Shown here one piece after another: positions 1 through 8,662 of a DNA stretch of 64,000 bases. The position numbers and the translations under genes are program-made. Positions within the stretch are counted from its first letter, which is position 1, and each line of letters starts with the position of its first letter. Under the pieces are notes generated by a model, which saw nothing but the letters and a program-made list of their open reading frames with translations, ran no database searches and had not been told where the DNA came from. Where the stretch lies: assembly GCA_902767915.1 (NCBI GenBank), contig CACXJE010000016.1, forward strand, positions 1-64,000. Reading direction: 5' to 3'. Source of the DNA: Oscillospiraceae bacterium (GTDB lineage Bacteria > Bacillota > Clostridia > Oscillospirales > Oscillospiraceae).

Positions 1-1
1 C

Positions 2-1024
2 CTGGCCCGGGAATCCCCGGAGGTGACGCCGGAGAAGCTGGCTTCGGTCTATGACTTCGCCTCGGAGCAGGTCTGCCGCTGCTGCGTCCGTCGGGCCCAG
101 TGCTGGGAGCAGGAGGCGGAGGATACCTACCGGGACCTCTGCACCGCCGGGGAGGCAATTTTGCTGCGGGGCACCGCCCTGCGGGAGGACCTGCCGGAGC
201 GGTTTTCCGGCCGCTGCCGACACACGGAGGGCTTTCTTACCGCGGTGAACCAGGCCCTGGACGCCCAGAGGGTGGGCCGCCGGGAGGAACGCCGGGCGGC
301 GGAGGACCGGCAGATCGCCGCCTCTCAATACCTGTTTCTGGCCCGGCTGCTCCACCGGGCTTCGGAGCCCGGGGCCCGGACTCCGATCCGCTTTGCCCCG
401 GAGCTGGCGGTGGGCACGGCTCGCCGCCGGGACAGTCCGGTCTCCGGAGACCGGGGCGCCACCTGCAAGGACCGGTTCGGCAATTTCTACGTGCTGCTCT
501 GCGACGGCATGGGTACCGGCGGAGCGGCCCGGACCGAGAGCGACCGGGCTGCCCGCCTGCTGACGGCGCTGCTGGAGGCCGGTGTGGCGGCGGACAGCGC
601 CATGGAGCTGCTGAACGGCTTTTATGTGCTGCGCCGGGACACGGTGTTCTCCACCGTGGATCTGCTGCAGCTGAGTCTCTACACCGGGGAGGGAACCCTC
701 TATAAATGGGGTGCTGCGCCCTCCTATCTGGAGGCCGGCGGCGCAGTACAAAAAATCGGGACAGTCACACCGCCGCCGGGCTGCGGCGTGGGAGAAGCCC
801 ACAGTCCCGGACGGTATGCACTGTCCCTGAAGGAGGGTGAAACCCTTGTCATGGTCAGCGACGGCGCCTATGGAGAGGAGACGGAGCAGAAGCTGACGGA
901 GGTTTCCCGGGGCACCGTCCGGGATCTGGCGAGCTGCCTGATCACCCTGGGGGACGCGGATGGGGCCGATGATCGGACGGCCATCGTCCTGCGTCTTCGT
1001 CCCGAGAACCTGAAGACAGCATAA
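2..1024 (+). CDS. spoIIE: Stage II sporulation protein E, C-terminal part (cut by window edge)
   Basis: PP2C-type serine phosphatase that dephosphorylates SpoIIAA and so releases sigma-F in the forespore. The reading frame is open to the left edge, so the N-terminal membrane segments lie outside the window. The visible part starts with the Cys-rich central region (VCRCC, then CW about ten residues on). The phosphatase domain follows with metal-binding DGMGTG at about bases 500-520, SDGAYG at about 855-875 and DDRTAIVL near 970-995. The GTG at 23 is internal, not the start, because residues upstream of it also fit the family. An inverted repeat with a T-run ends the gene. The identification is firm; the full length is unknown. 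Confidence 0.9.
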   Translation: MARESPEVTPEKLASVYDFASEQVCRCCVRRAQCWEQEAEDTYRDLCTAGEAILLRGTALREDLPERFSGRCRHTEGFLTAVNQALDAQRVGRREERRAAEDRQIAASQYLFLARLLHRASEPGARTPIRFAPELAVGTARRRDSPVSGDRGATCKDRFGNFYVLLCDGMGTGGAARTESDRAARLLTALLEAGVAADSAMELLNGFYVLRRDTVFSTVDLLQLSLYTGEGTLYKWGAAPSYLEAGGAVQKIGTVTPPPGCGVGEAHSPGRYALSLKEGETLVMVSDGAYGEETEQKLTEVSRGTVRDLASCLITLGDADGADDRTAIVLRLRPENLKTA

Positions 1025-1059
1025 CACATTTTGTTTACATAACACGTCGAAGCGTGACG

Positions 1060-1106
1060 AAAAACCGGAAAAATTTCGAAATTTTTCGAATTTTTCCGGT
1101 TTTTTT
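1060..1106. terminator. Bidirectional terminator between spoIIE and a convergent gene
   Basis: A long A/T-flanked inverted repeat (AAAACCGGAAAAAT on the left, ATTTTTCCGGTTTT on the right) with A- and T-tracts on both sides. It sits between two convergent stop codons and can serve both strands. Confidence 0.75.
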
Positions 1107-1112
1107 CAGGAT

Positions 1113-1688
1113 TCAGTCGTTCTGGCTCGTTTTGTCGGCCCTGCTGGCGGAAAAAGAATACAGTGCCGATTCCAAATGCGCTGCATAACCCAGAGCCGTG
1201 GTGGGCGGGTAGACCTCCGTGGATTCCCGCTGCAGATCCGCCGGATCTAATCCGCGGAAATAGATGAGCGCATTGTTCAGGAAGCTGCAGCTGCTGTAGA
1301 AAATGTCCCACTCGGGATGATATCCGATCAAAACATAGAAGTCCGGATCCAGGACGTCCTCATCCGGCCCGGTTCCCCAGCAGTTCTCAAAGAACATGCG
1401 GTTTTTCTCTTCCCGATCCAGCAGCCAGAAGCGGTCGGACATGCCTTTTCGCATTCGGTTGAGAGAATTGTACAGGGCGGGGAACAGATCCTCCCGGGTC
1501 AGCTCCCGGATCCCCAGATGCTCCCGCATCCATTCCACGAAGGCGGAGGGATCCTTTTTCGGCAGGATGAAATAAGGCCGCAGGGCTGCGACAATGGCCT
1601 CGTTCCAGCCCGGTCCCGTGTCCTCCACCCGGGGGACAGGGATGGCGCGCAGATGCGCAACGATTGTATTTCCCGGGAATCCGTCCAT
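1113..1688 (-). CDS. Hypothetical protein, 191 aa
   Basis: Not recognised. The frame is open further upstream, but the ATG at 1688 has a perfect AAGGAGG about seven bases before it and is the likely start (MDGFPGNTIVAHLRAIPV). The protein is soluble, with no signal peptide or membrane segment, and rich in aromatic and acidic residues (DPDFYVLIGYHPEWDIFYSS in the middle). It has no Cys clusters or nucleotide-binding motif. It stands alone, convergent to spoIIE and upstream of the repeat array at 1829-2064. Function unknown. Confidence 0.6.
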   Translation of the reverse strand: MDGFPGNTIVAHLRAIPVPRVEDTGPGWNEAIVAALRPYFILPKKDPSAFVEWMREHLGIRELTREDLFPALYNSLNRMRKGMSDRFWLLDREEKNRMFFENCWGTGPDEDVLDPDFYVLIGYHPEWDIFYSSCSFLNNALIYFRGLDPADLQRESTEVYPPTTALGYAAHLESALYSFSASRADKTSQND

Positions 1689-1828
1689 CTCAAAATCCTC
1701 CTTAGGTTGCCATCGGGCAGGGCGGCCCCGAAAGGGCTTGTTTAGCGTAGGAATGGGCCGCCCCCCGCGTTCTTCTGCTCTGCATAAGTTCCGGCGCCCC
1801 AAATCGGAGATTTGGGCCGTCACTTATA

Positions 1829-2064
1829 TTGCCTGGTGCCTATTGCCTGGTGCCTCGTCGGAGCGGAGTACCGTGGCGATCAATGATCGCCGCTACAGCT
1901 GGCCTGGTGCCTGATGCCTCGTCGGAGCGGGGTGCCGTGGCGATCAATGATCGCCGCTACAGCGGGCCTGGTGCCTGATGCCTCGTCGGAGCGGAGTACC
2001 GAGGCGATCAATGATCGCCGCTACCGAGCGGGCCTGTTGCCTGATGCCTATTGCCTGGTGCCTG
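1829..2064. repeat. Tandem array of 64-bp palindromic repeat with GCCTGRT-type heptamers
   Basis: Three units, each with GTCGGAGCGG, GTACCG or a variant, and the palindrome GGCGATCAATGATCGCC. The palindromes start at 1875, 1939 and 2003, so the period is exactly 64 bp. Between and around them run 7-bp units such as GCCTGGT, GCCTGAT and GCCTATT. The same element recurs at 25632-25697, 29545-29716 and 36507-36660. It fills the 380-bp gap between the hypothetical gene and tsaD. Confidence 0.9.
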
Positions 2065-2067
2065 AAA

Positions 2068-3084
2068 TCACAGCGCTTTCCCCAAGATGGACTTGGTGGC
2101 GTAGGCGTTGAGGGTCATGTCCGCCACGTTTCCGGCCAGGTATTCATAGTAACCCTGGGCGCCGATCATGGCGGCGTTGTCCCCGCAGAACCGCAGCTCC
2201 GGCAGGCAGACCCGCACGCCCAGCTTTGCCGCGGCCTCGGTCACCTCGGCCCGAATCCGGGAGTTGGCGGCCACGCCGCCGGCCACGGCCAGGGTCTTCC
2301 GACCGGTCTGCTCCAGGGCCAGCACGGTGCGGCTCACCAGGGCGCTGCTGACCGCCTCGGACACCGAAGCGCAGAGCGAGGGCACGTCCAAAGAAATCCC
2401 CTTCTGCTCAGCGTTGTGGATCAAATTGATGGCAGCGGTTTTCAGCCCGGAAAAGCTCAGATCCAGGGGATTTCCGTCCACCTTTGCCTTGGGCATGGGA
2501 TATTTGGCCGGGTCGCCGGTCCGGCTCATCCGGTCCAAGGCCGCGCCGCCGGGATAGGGCATTCCCAGCACCCGGGCAATCTTGTCAAAGCATTCGCCGG
2601 CAGCGTCGTCCCGGGTGCCGCCCAGGATCTCCATCCTCGTGTAGTCCTGCACGTCCACCAGCATGGTGTGGCCGCCGGAGACCACCAGACAGAGGAAGGG
2701 GGGCTCCAGGTCCGGGTGGGTGATGTAGTTGGCCGCGATGTGGCCCCGGATGTGATGCACCGGAATCAGCGGCACGCCCAGGGTGAAGGCTGCTGCCTTG
2801 GCGAAGTTTACCCCCACCAGCACCGCGCCGATCAGTCCGGGGGCATAGGTGACCGCCACCGCGTCGATGTCCTGCCGGGTCAGCTCCGCGGTCTGCAGGG
2901 CCTGATCCGCCAGGGGATAGATGGCCTCAATGTGCTTCCGGGAGGCGATTTCCGGCACCACGCCGCCGTAGATTTTGTGGATGTCCACCTGGGAGGAGAT
3001 ACAGTCCGCCAGAACGGTCCGCCCGTTGACCACAACGGCCACAGCGGTCTCGTCGCAGGAGGACTCAATAGATAGGATGTTCAT
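2068..3084 (-). CDS. tsaD: tRNA N6-adenosine threonylcarbamoyltransferase TsaD
   Basis: Catalytic subunit of the t6A37 machinery, transferring threonylcarbamoyl from TC-AMP to A37 of ANN-reading tRNAs. The start MNILSIESSCDETAVAV at 3084, with GAGGTG before it, fits the family better than the longer frame. The iron-binding HxxxH motif is visible in PVHHIRGHIAAN, and the glycine-rich ASKHA loops in VSGGHTMLV and AVAGGVAANSRIR. Length is 338 aa, normal for bacterial TsaD. It is the last gene of an argS-rimI-tsaD cluster, 73 bp after rimI. Confidence 0.95.
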   Translation of the reverse strand: MNILSIESSCDETAVAVVVNGRTVLADCISSQVDIHKIYGGVVPEIASRKHIEAIYPLADQALQTAELTRQDIDAVAVTYAPGLIGAVLVGVNFAKAAAFTLGVPLIPVHHIRGHIAANYITHPDLEPPFLCLVVSGGHTMLVDVQDYTRMEILGGTRDDAAGECFDKIARVLGMPYPGGAALDRMSRTGDPAKYPMPKAKVDGNPLDLSFSGLKTAAINLIHNAEQKGISLDVPSLCASVSEAVSSALVSRTVLALEQTGRKTLAVAGGVAANSRIRAEVTEAAAKLGVRVCLPELRFCGDNAAMIGAQGYYEYLAGNVADMTLNAYATKSILGKAL

Positions 3085-3130
3085 AGGACACCTCGTATTT
3101 GGGATCAAGGATCAGGGTGGAGATAGGGTG

Positions 3131-3157
3131 TAGGGACAAGCCGTGCTTGTCCGCGGT
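3131..3157. repeat. GTAGGG-type hairpin element
   Basis: GTAGGGACAAGC, CGT, GCTTGTCC: a short hairpin after GTAGGG, in the rimI-tsaD gap. It belongs to the constant-flank, variable-stem family discussed in the findings. Confidence 0.7.
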
Positions 3158-3607
3158 TCAGGATTCAGACAGCAGAGATTTCTGCATGATCAGCGCGTCC
3201 TCCCGGGGCTTCTCATAGTAGCCCTTTCGCAGGCCGATCTGTTGATATCCGAGCTTCTGATACAGGGCAATCGCCGGTTCGTTGGAGGCCCGGACCTCCA
3301 GGGTGATCTTCTCGGCGCCTTTTTGGACCAGAAGGGGCTCCAGCTCCCGCATCAGGGCCTCGGCAACTCCCTTCCGGCGGGCCTCCGGGGCGGTGCAGAC
3401 GTTCAGAATGTCCGCGTCCTCAAACACGGTCTGGGAGCCCACATAGCCCAGCACCCGATCTTCCTCCAGGGCAGCCAGCCAGAGACTCAGCGGATTCTCC
3501 AGCTCCAGCCGGACAGAAGCCTCGTCCCAGGGCAGGGAGAAGTTGGCTGCCTCCAGGGCGGCGATCCGGGGCACCTGGGCCTCGGTCATGGGAGCAATCC
3601 GGAGCAT
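3158..3607 (-). CDS. rimI: Ribosomal-protein-alanine N-acetyltransferase RimI-like (GNAT)
   Basis: GNAT-fold acetyltransferase of 149 aa, predicted to acetylate the N-terminus of ribosomal protein S18 from acetyl-CoA. The acetyl-CoA binding loop is visible as VCTAPEARRKGVAEALM (Q/RxxGxA type), followed by LEVRASNEPAIALYQKLGY, a strong RimI signature. The start ATG at 3607 is 3 bp after the argS stop, with GGAGAAG inside the argS end, so the two are translationally linked. rimI commonly lies next to tsaD in Firmicutes. The exact substrate is inferred from the family. Confidence 0.88.
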   Translation of the reverse strand: MLRIAPMTEAQVPRIAALEAANFSLPWDEASVRLELENPLSLWLAALEEDRVLGYVGSQTVFEDADILNVCTAPEARRKGVAEALMRELEPLLVQKGAEKITLEVRASNEPAIALYQKLGYQQIGLRKGYYEKPREDALIMQKSLLSES

Positions 3608-3610
3608 GGC

Positions 3611-5365
3611 TTACATCTTCTCCGGGGCCTCGAAGCCCAGCAGGTCGATGCAGGCTTCCAGCACCCGCTTGGTCAGACCGATCAGGGCAATGTAGCCCTT
3701 CTGCTTCTCCGGGTCCTCCTCGGCGAGGATCCGGGTCTCATGGTAGAACTTGTTGGCGAAGCCCGCCAGCTCATAGATATAGGCGCAGATCACGTTGGGG
3801 GCGCAGTCCCGGTAGCTGAGCTCCAGAGCGTCGGGCAGACGGGTCAGAGCCAGCATCAGGTCCTTGGCCTCGCGGCTTTCGGGCGCCCGGACCGGCAGCG
3901 CCTCCCAGGCGCCGTACCGGGCCAGGATGGACTTGATCCGGACGATGGTGTAGAGGATATAGGGGCCGGTGTTGCCCTCAAAGGCGGCAAAACGGTCCAT
4001 GTCGAAGATATAGTCCTTGGTGGGGGCGTTCATCAGATCGCCGTATTTCAGAGCGGCCATGGCGATCTTGGCGGTGACGTTCTCCACGTCCTCACCGGAG
4101 ACCAGGTTGTTCTCCCGGACCTTGGCCCGGACGAAGTCGGTGATCTCGCCGATCAGGGTTTCCAGCCGCATCACGCCGCCGGCCCGGGTCTTGAAGGGCT
4201 TGCCGTCCTTGCCGTTCATGGTGCCGAAGCCGATGTGCCGCAGCTGGGTGCCTTCGCCCACCAGCTCCGCCTTCCGGGCAGCCCGGAAGACCTGCTCAAA
4301 GTGGAGACTCTGGCGCTTGTCCACCACGTACAGGATCTTCTTGGGATCCCAGGTCTGGGACCGCTGCCAGATGGTGGCCAGGTCTGTGGTGGCGTAGAGG
4401 GTAGCCCCGTCCCGCTTCATAATGATGCAGGGGGGAACCTCCTTGGTGTCCTCGGGCCGCTGGACCTCGATGACCCGGGCCCCCTCGCTTTCCACCAGGA
4501 TGCCCATGTCGGTCATCTTCTGCAGCATGGGGGGGATATAGGGCTGGGCGTCGCTTTCACCCAGCCAGCTCTCAAAGCTGACCCCCAGCTTGGCGTAGTT
4601 CTTTTTCAGATCCGCCACGGAGACTGCCATGATGTGGTCCCAGAGGGCCCGGTAGCCGGGCTGTCCCTGCTGAAGGCGATAGGTGGCGTCGTGGGCCTCC
4701 GCGGCATAGGCCTCGTCCACCTTGGACTTGGCGGAGGCGGCGGGGTAGATCTCCTCCAGATCGGAGATGGTGAAGGGTGCTTCCGCCGGATAGGGCCCGG
4801 AGAAGCTTTCGTCAAAGTAGCAGAGCTCCGGCTGCCGGGCGCGGAGCTCGGCAATGATCAGACCCATCTGCAGGCCCCAGTCTCCCAGGTGGATGTCGCC
4901 GATGGCCTCGCTGCCGAAGAACCGCTGGATCCGCTTGATGCTCTCGCCGATGATGGCCGAGCGCAGATGGCCGATGTGCAGAGGCTTGGCCACGTTGGGT
5001 CCGCCGTAGTCGATGACCACGGTGCCGGCCTCGGGATCCGGCTCCACGCCGAACCGTTCCGCGGTCCGGACCTGTTCCAGATAATCCGCCAGCCAGGCGG
5101 GGTTCAGCTTCAGGTTCAAAAAGCCGGGCATGGCGGCCTGAACGTCGGCAAACAGCTCCGACTTGCCCAGAAGGGCAGCCACGTCGTTGGCAATCTGGAT
5201 GGGGGCCTTGTGATAGGCCTTGGCCGCCGCCAGAGCGCCGTTGCACTGGTATTCACACAGATCGGGCCGGTTGGAAACCGTGACCCGACCGTAGGAGGCC
5301 TCGTATCCGGCTGCTTCAAAAGCCGCGCAGACCTGCGCGGAGATCAGATTCAGGATTTTTTCCAT
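3611..5365 (-). CDS. argS: Arginyl-tRNA synthetase
   Basis: Class I aminoacyl-tRNA synthetase charging tRNA-Arg, 584 aa. The N-terminal Add-1 domain is followed by the HIGH motif in NVAKPLHIGHLRSAIIGESI and, late in the protein, a DALR-type anticodon-binding domain (NFLYN-like segment ANKFYHETRIL). I prefer ATG 5365 (AGGTG six bases upstream) over GTG 5374, whose spacing is too short. It is first in the operon argS-rimI-tsaD, driven by a strong sigma-A-type promoter at 5398-5426. Confidence 0.95.
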   Translation of the reverse strand: MEKILNLISAQVCAAFEAAGYEASYGRVTVSNRPDLCEYQCNGALAAAKAYHKAPIQIANDVAALLGKSELFADVQAAMPGFLNLKLNPAWLADYLEQVRTAERFGVEPDPEAGTVVIDYGGPNVAKPLHIGHLRSAIIGESIKRIQRFFGSEAIGDIHLGDWGLQMGLIIAELRARQPELCYFDESFSGPYPAEAPFTISDLEEIYPAASAKSKVDEAYAAEAHDATYRLQQGQPGYRALWDHIMAVSVADLKKNYAKLGVSFESWLGESDAQPYIPPMLQKMTDMGILVESEGARVIEVQRPEDTKEVPPCIIMKRDGATLYATTDLATIWQRSQTWDPKKILYVVDKRQSLHFEQVFRAARKAELVGEGTQLRHIGFGTMNGKDGKPFKTRAGGVMRLETLIGEITDFVRAKVRENNLVSGEDVENVTAKIAMAALKYGDLMNAPTKDYIFDMDRFAAFEGNTGPYILYTIVRIKSILARYGAWEALPVRAPESREAKDLMLALTRLPDALELSYRDCAPNVICAYIYELAGFANKFYHETRILAEEDPEKQKGYIALIGLTKRVLEACIDLLGFEAPEKM

Positions 5366-5397
5366 GGTGTTCACCTGTCCTCAAATTTGTTCGATAT

Positions 5398-5426
5398 ATT
5401 ATAGCAGAGAACAGGGGAATTGTAAA
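5398..5426 (-). promoter_or_regulatory. Promoter of argS-rimI-tsaD
   Basis: On the minus strand TTTACA, a 17-bp spacer and TATAAT, about 33 bp before the argS ATG. Confidence 0.8.
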
Positions 5427-5437
5427 GGATTTTTCAA

Positions 5438-5950
5438 CTATAGAATCCTTGCAAAGAGCGCCGCCGACGCAAAGCCCGCCAGGTCGGCGATCAGGGCTGC
5501 CGGAACGGCGTAGCGGGTCTTTTTGATGCCGGCTGCGCCAAAGTAGACCGAAATGGTGTAGAAGGTGGTCTCTGTGCTGCCTAACATGATGGCGGCGGTG
5601 CGGCCGATCCGGGAATCGGGACCGTAGGTTCCCATCAGATCCGCCCCCACCGCCAGGGCCGCGCTGCCGGAGAAGGGCCGCACCAGCACCAGCGGCAGGG
5701 TCTGGGCCGGGATCCCCACCAGCCGGGCCGCCGGGGTCAGAAGCCGGGTCAAAGCCTCCAGCGCCCCGCTCTGCCGCAGCAGCTCCAGAGCGGTGAGCAG
5801 CATCACCAGGGCCGGCAGGACGGTGAAGACCAGCCGCAGTCCGTTCTGCCCGCCCTCCTGCAGGGCCCCGTAGACGTCCTGCTTTTTCCGCAAAGCGGCG
5901 CAGGCTGCCAGGAGCAGCAGCCCGGGCACCAGATAGTCCGTCACCGCCAT
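5438..5950 (-). CDS. spmB: Spore maturation protein B
   Basis: Integral membrane protein of 170 aa with the nucleoside-recognition (Gate) domain, required for dehydration of the spore core. Four or five hydrophobic segments are visible, with the conserved LVLVRPFSGSAAL and MLGSTETTFYTISVYFG motifs typical of SpmB. The start ATG at 5950 overlaps the end of spmA by 10 bp, showing coupled translation. Adjacent spmA-spmB is the standard arrangement in endospore formers. Confidence 0.93.
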   Translation of the reverse strand: MAVTDYLVPGLLLLAACAALRKKQDVYGALQEGGQNGLRLVFTVLPALVMLLTALELLRQSGALEALTRLLTPAARLVGIPAQTLPLVLVRPFSGSAALAVGADLMGTYGPDSRIGRTAAIMLGSTETTFYTISVYFGAAGIKKTRYAVPAALIADLAGFASAALFARIL

Positions 5951-6516
5951 AGCCGCTTCAGACCCTTGGCAGCCAGGATCCCAGCCGTTACCGAGCAGGC
6001 GGAGGTCAGCCAGACCGCCGGCAGGATGTCAAAGGGACGTGCCGCACCCAGACTGCCCCGCAGAGCCGCCACGGTGGTGGGCAGCAGCTGGATGGAGGCG
6101 GTGTTCATCACGATCAGCAGGCACATCTCGTCGGTGGCGGCTGTGGACCCCGCCAGAGCCTGCATCCGGCGGACGGCTGCGATCCCCAGAGGCGTGGCCG
6201 CGTTGCCCAGTCCCAGCAGATTGGCCGTCACATTCCCGCTGAGACTGCCCATGGTCTCCGGGTCGTCCCGGGCGGTGGGATACAGCCGGCCCAAAAGGGG
6301 AGACAGCAGCCGTCCCAGCCGATCCCGGAGCCCGCCCTGCCGCAGCAACTCTGCAAAGCCGCTCCAGAGGCAGAGACTGCCGGCCAGAGAGACCCCCAGC
6401 TCCACCGCCCGGCCGGCTCCGGTCATGGCCGCCTGTGCCAGGCCGGGAGCGCCGCCCACCAGCCCGAAAACCAGGGCCAGGCCGACCATGCCCGTCCAAA
6501 TCCAGGACATTACCAC
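5941..6516 (-). CDS. spmA: Spore maturation protein A
   Basis: Membrane partner of SpmB, with the same Gate-type domain. I place the start at GTG 6516 because AAGGAGG lies seven bases before it; ATG 6510 (MSWIWTGMVGLALVF) is the alternative. The open frame continues upstream without a ribosome site. The family signatures GNVTANLLGLGNAATPLG and NTASIQLLPTTVAALR are present. Length is 191 aa. It diverges from recG and overlaps spmB by 10 bp. Confidence 0.92.
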   Translation of the reverse strand: MVMSWIWTGMVGLALVFGLVGGAPGLAQAAMTGAGRAVELGVSLAGSLCLWSGFAELLRQGGLRDRLGRLLSPLLGRLYPTARDDPETMGSLSGNVTANLLGLGNAATPLGIAAVRRMQALAGSTAATDEMCLLIVMNTASIQLLPTTVAALRGSLGAARPFDILPAVWLTSACSVTAGILAAKGLKRLWR

Positions 6517-6528
6517 CGCAATTCCTCC

Positions 6529-6557
6529 TTGTTCTTTCCGAAAATATTTGATATAAT
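6529..6557 (+). promoter_or_regulatory. Promoter of recG
   Basis: TTGTTC, 17 bp, TATAAT, 43 bp before the recG GTG. It overlaps the leader of the divergent spmAB operon. Confidence 0.7.
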
Positions 6558-6599
6558 AAAGAAAACGAAATCCGTTTACGCTTGATTGGAGGTGGCCCC

Positions 6600-8639
6600 G
6601 TGGCAAAGCTGTTTGAATCCGTCCGGTATCTCAAGGGAGTGGGCAAGGCCCGCGCCGAGCTCTTTGCGTCCATGGGGATCACGACCCTGTATGATCTGAT
6701 TTCCTATTTCCCCAGAACCTATGAGGACCGGAGCCGGATCGTGCCCATCTCGGAGCTGCAGGTGGACGAGCCTGCCTGCTTCCGGGCCTTTGTGACCTCG
6801 AATCCCCGGACGCACCACATCCGCAAGGGCCTGGATCTCACCAAGCTCACCGTGGCCGACGATACGGCCCGGCTGAATCTGACCTTCTTCAACCAGACCT
6901 ATGTGGCGGAGAACCTGGAATACAGCCGGGAATACTATTTCTACGGCACGCTGAACGGGGACTACATGGGCTACCAGGTCACCAATCCGATCTTTGAGCC
7001 GGTGGAGAAGCCCGGGGTCCTGACTCGCCGCATCATGCCCATCTACCCGCTGACAGCGGGGATGAGCAACGGCCTGATGAGCCGTTCGGTGCAGCAGGCC
7101 CTGGAGGCCTGCCTGGAGGAGCTGCCGGAGCTGCTGCCCGGAGAACTCCGGGCCCGGTACGGGCTCTGCGACGCGGTCACAGCCTACCGCAATATCCACA
7201 TGCCGGAATCCTTCGAGGCCCTGGACCGGGCCCGGCACCGGCTGGTGTTTGAGGAATTCTTTATCTTCTCCGTGGGTCTTGCCCTGCTGCGCAGCCGCAG
7301 GACCCAAAAAGTCCGGGAGCCCTGGAAGGAGCTGGATCTGACGCCCTTCCTGGAGGCTCTGCCCTACAAGCTGACCAACGCCCAGAAACGGGCCGTGGCC
7401 GAGATTGTGGGAGACCTGGAGAGCGGCAGCGTGATGAACCGGCTGGTCCAGGGCGACGTGGGCAGCGGCAAGACCGTGGTGGCCGCAGCGGCTGCCTGGC
7501 TGGCCGCGAAAAATGGGGTCCAGGCCGCCATGATGGCCCCCACGGAGATCCTGGCCGAGCAGCACGCCCGGTCGTTAAAGCAGCTGATGGAGCCTCTGGG
7601 GGTCCGCACGGCCCTGCTGACCGGCTCCATGACTGCGGCGCAGAAGAAGGCGGCCCGGCAGGAGATCGCAGAGCACAGGGTGGATTTCATCATCGGCACC
7701 CACGCCCTGATTGCCGAGGCCACGGACTTTTCCAACCTGGGCCTGGTGATTGCCGATGAGCAGCACCGCTTCGGCGTGGCCCAGCGCTCCGCCCTGGCGG
7801 AGAAGGGACAGGATCCCCACATCCTGGTCATGTCCGCCACCCCGATCCCCCGGACCCTGGCGCTGATTCTGTACGGGGATCTGGATATTTCGGTCATCGA
7901 CGAGCTGCCCCCCGGCCGCCAGAGCATCGACACCTTCCTGGTGGGCGAAGACAAGCGGGCCCGGATCAACGCCTTTATCCGCAAGCAGGTGGCCGAGGGT
8001 CACCAGTGCTACATTGTCTGCCCGTCCATTGAGGAGGGAGAGGACGAGAGTCTCCGTTCCGCCGAGGTCTGGGCCGAGACTCTGCAAAAGGCGGTCTTTC
8101 CGGATCTGCGGGTGGCCCTGGTTCACGGAAAAATGAAGCCCGCCCAGAAGGATGAGACCATGCGGGCCTTTGCCCGGGGCGAATACAATATCCTGGTGGC
8201 CACCACCGTGATCGAGGTGGGCGTGGACGTGCCCAACGCCACGCTGATGGTCATCGAGAACGCGGACCGGTTCGGTCTGAGCCAGCTCCACCAGCTTCGC
8301 GGCCGGGTCGGGCGCGGCGACGCGAAGTCCTACTGCATTTTGTTCTCCTCCAACCGGAATCCCGAAACCCTGCAGCGGCTCAAGGCCCTGTGCAAGACCA
8401 ACGACGGCTTTGAGATTTCCCGGGAGGATCTGGCCCTCCGGGGCCCCGGCGACTTCTTCGGCACCCGGCAGCACGGCCTGCCCGCCTTCAAGGTGGGGAA
8501 CCTGGCCATGGACCTGGAAAACCTCAAGAACGCCCAGGCAGCCGCTGCGGAATTTATGACCTCCGAGGAGCTGCCCAAGCGGCCGGAATACGCCCCTCTG
8601 ATGGAACGCATCCGGGCCCTGTTCCGGGAGGATTCGTAG
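6600..8639 (+). CDS. recG: ATP-dependent DNA helicase RecG
   Basis: Superfamily 2 helicase that regresses stalled forks and branch-migrates Holliday junctions; 679 aa. The start is GTG 6600 (MAKLFESVRYLKGVGKARAEL) with GGAGGTG six bases upstream; a TTG at 6582 in the same frame lacks a site. N-terminal wedge/OB domain, then Walker A GDVGSGKTVVA, DEQH box (IADEQHRFGV), motif III MSATPIPRTLAL, and C-terminal helicase motifs ATTVIEVGVDVPNA and QLRGRVGRG. All expected motifs are intact. Confidence 0.97.
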   Translation: MAKLFESVRYLKGVGKARAELFASMGITTLYDLISYFPRTYEDRSRIVPISELQVDEPACFRAFVTSNPRTHHIRKGLDLTKLTVADDTARLNLTFFNQTYVAENLEYSREYYFYGTLNGDYMGYQVTNPIFEPVEKPGVLTRRIMPIYPLTAGMSNGLMSRSVQQALEACLEELPELLPGELRARYGLCDAVTAYRNIHMPESFEALDRARHRLVFEEFFIFSVGLALLRSRRTQKVREPWKELDLTPFLEALPYKLTNAQKRAVAEIVGDLESGSVMNRLVQGDVGSGKTVVAAAAAWLAAKNGVQAAMMAPTEILAEQHARSLKQLMEPLGVRTALLTGSMTAAQKKAARQEIAEHRVDFIIGTHALIAEATDFSNLGLVIADEQHRFGVAQRSALAEKGQDPHILVMSATPIPRTLALILYGDLDISVIDELPPGRQSIDTFLVGEDKRARINAFIRKQVAEGHQCYIVCPSIEEGEDESLRSAEVWAETLQKAVFPDLRVALVHGKMKPAQKDETMRAFARGEYNILVATTVIEVGVDVPNATLMVIENADRFGLSQLHQLRGRVGRGDAKSYCILFSSNRNPETLQRLKALCKTNDGFEISREDLALRGPGDFFGTRQHGLPAFKVGNLAMDLENLKNAQAAAAEFMTSEELPKRPEYAPLMERIRALFREDS

Positions 8640-8662
8640 GGAGCGACGCCCCGGCCAAATTC

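Noticed and set aside
1829..2064. Possible small CRISPR array (three regular units of 64 bp)
   Set aside because: There are no distinct spacers: the sequence between palindromes is itself repeated heptamers. No cas genes are present, and the same units occur singly at other loci.
3143..5404. A 753-codon open frame on the plus strand opposite argS and rimI
   Set aside because: Antisense shadow of GC-rich coding DNA. The minus strand encodes clear ArgS and RimI, and the shadow translation is low-complexity Gly/Leu/Val-rich without any domain.
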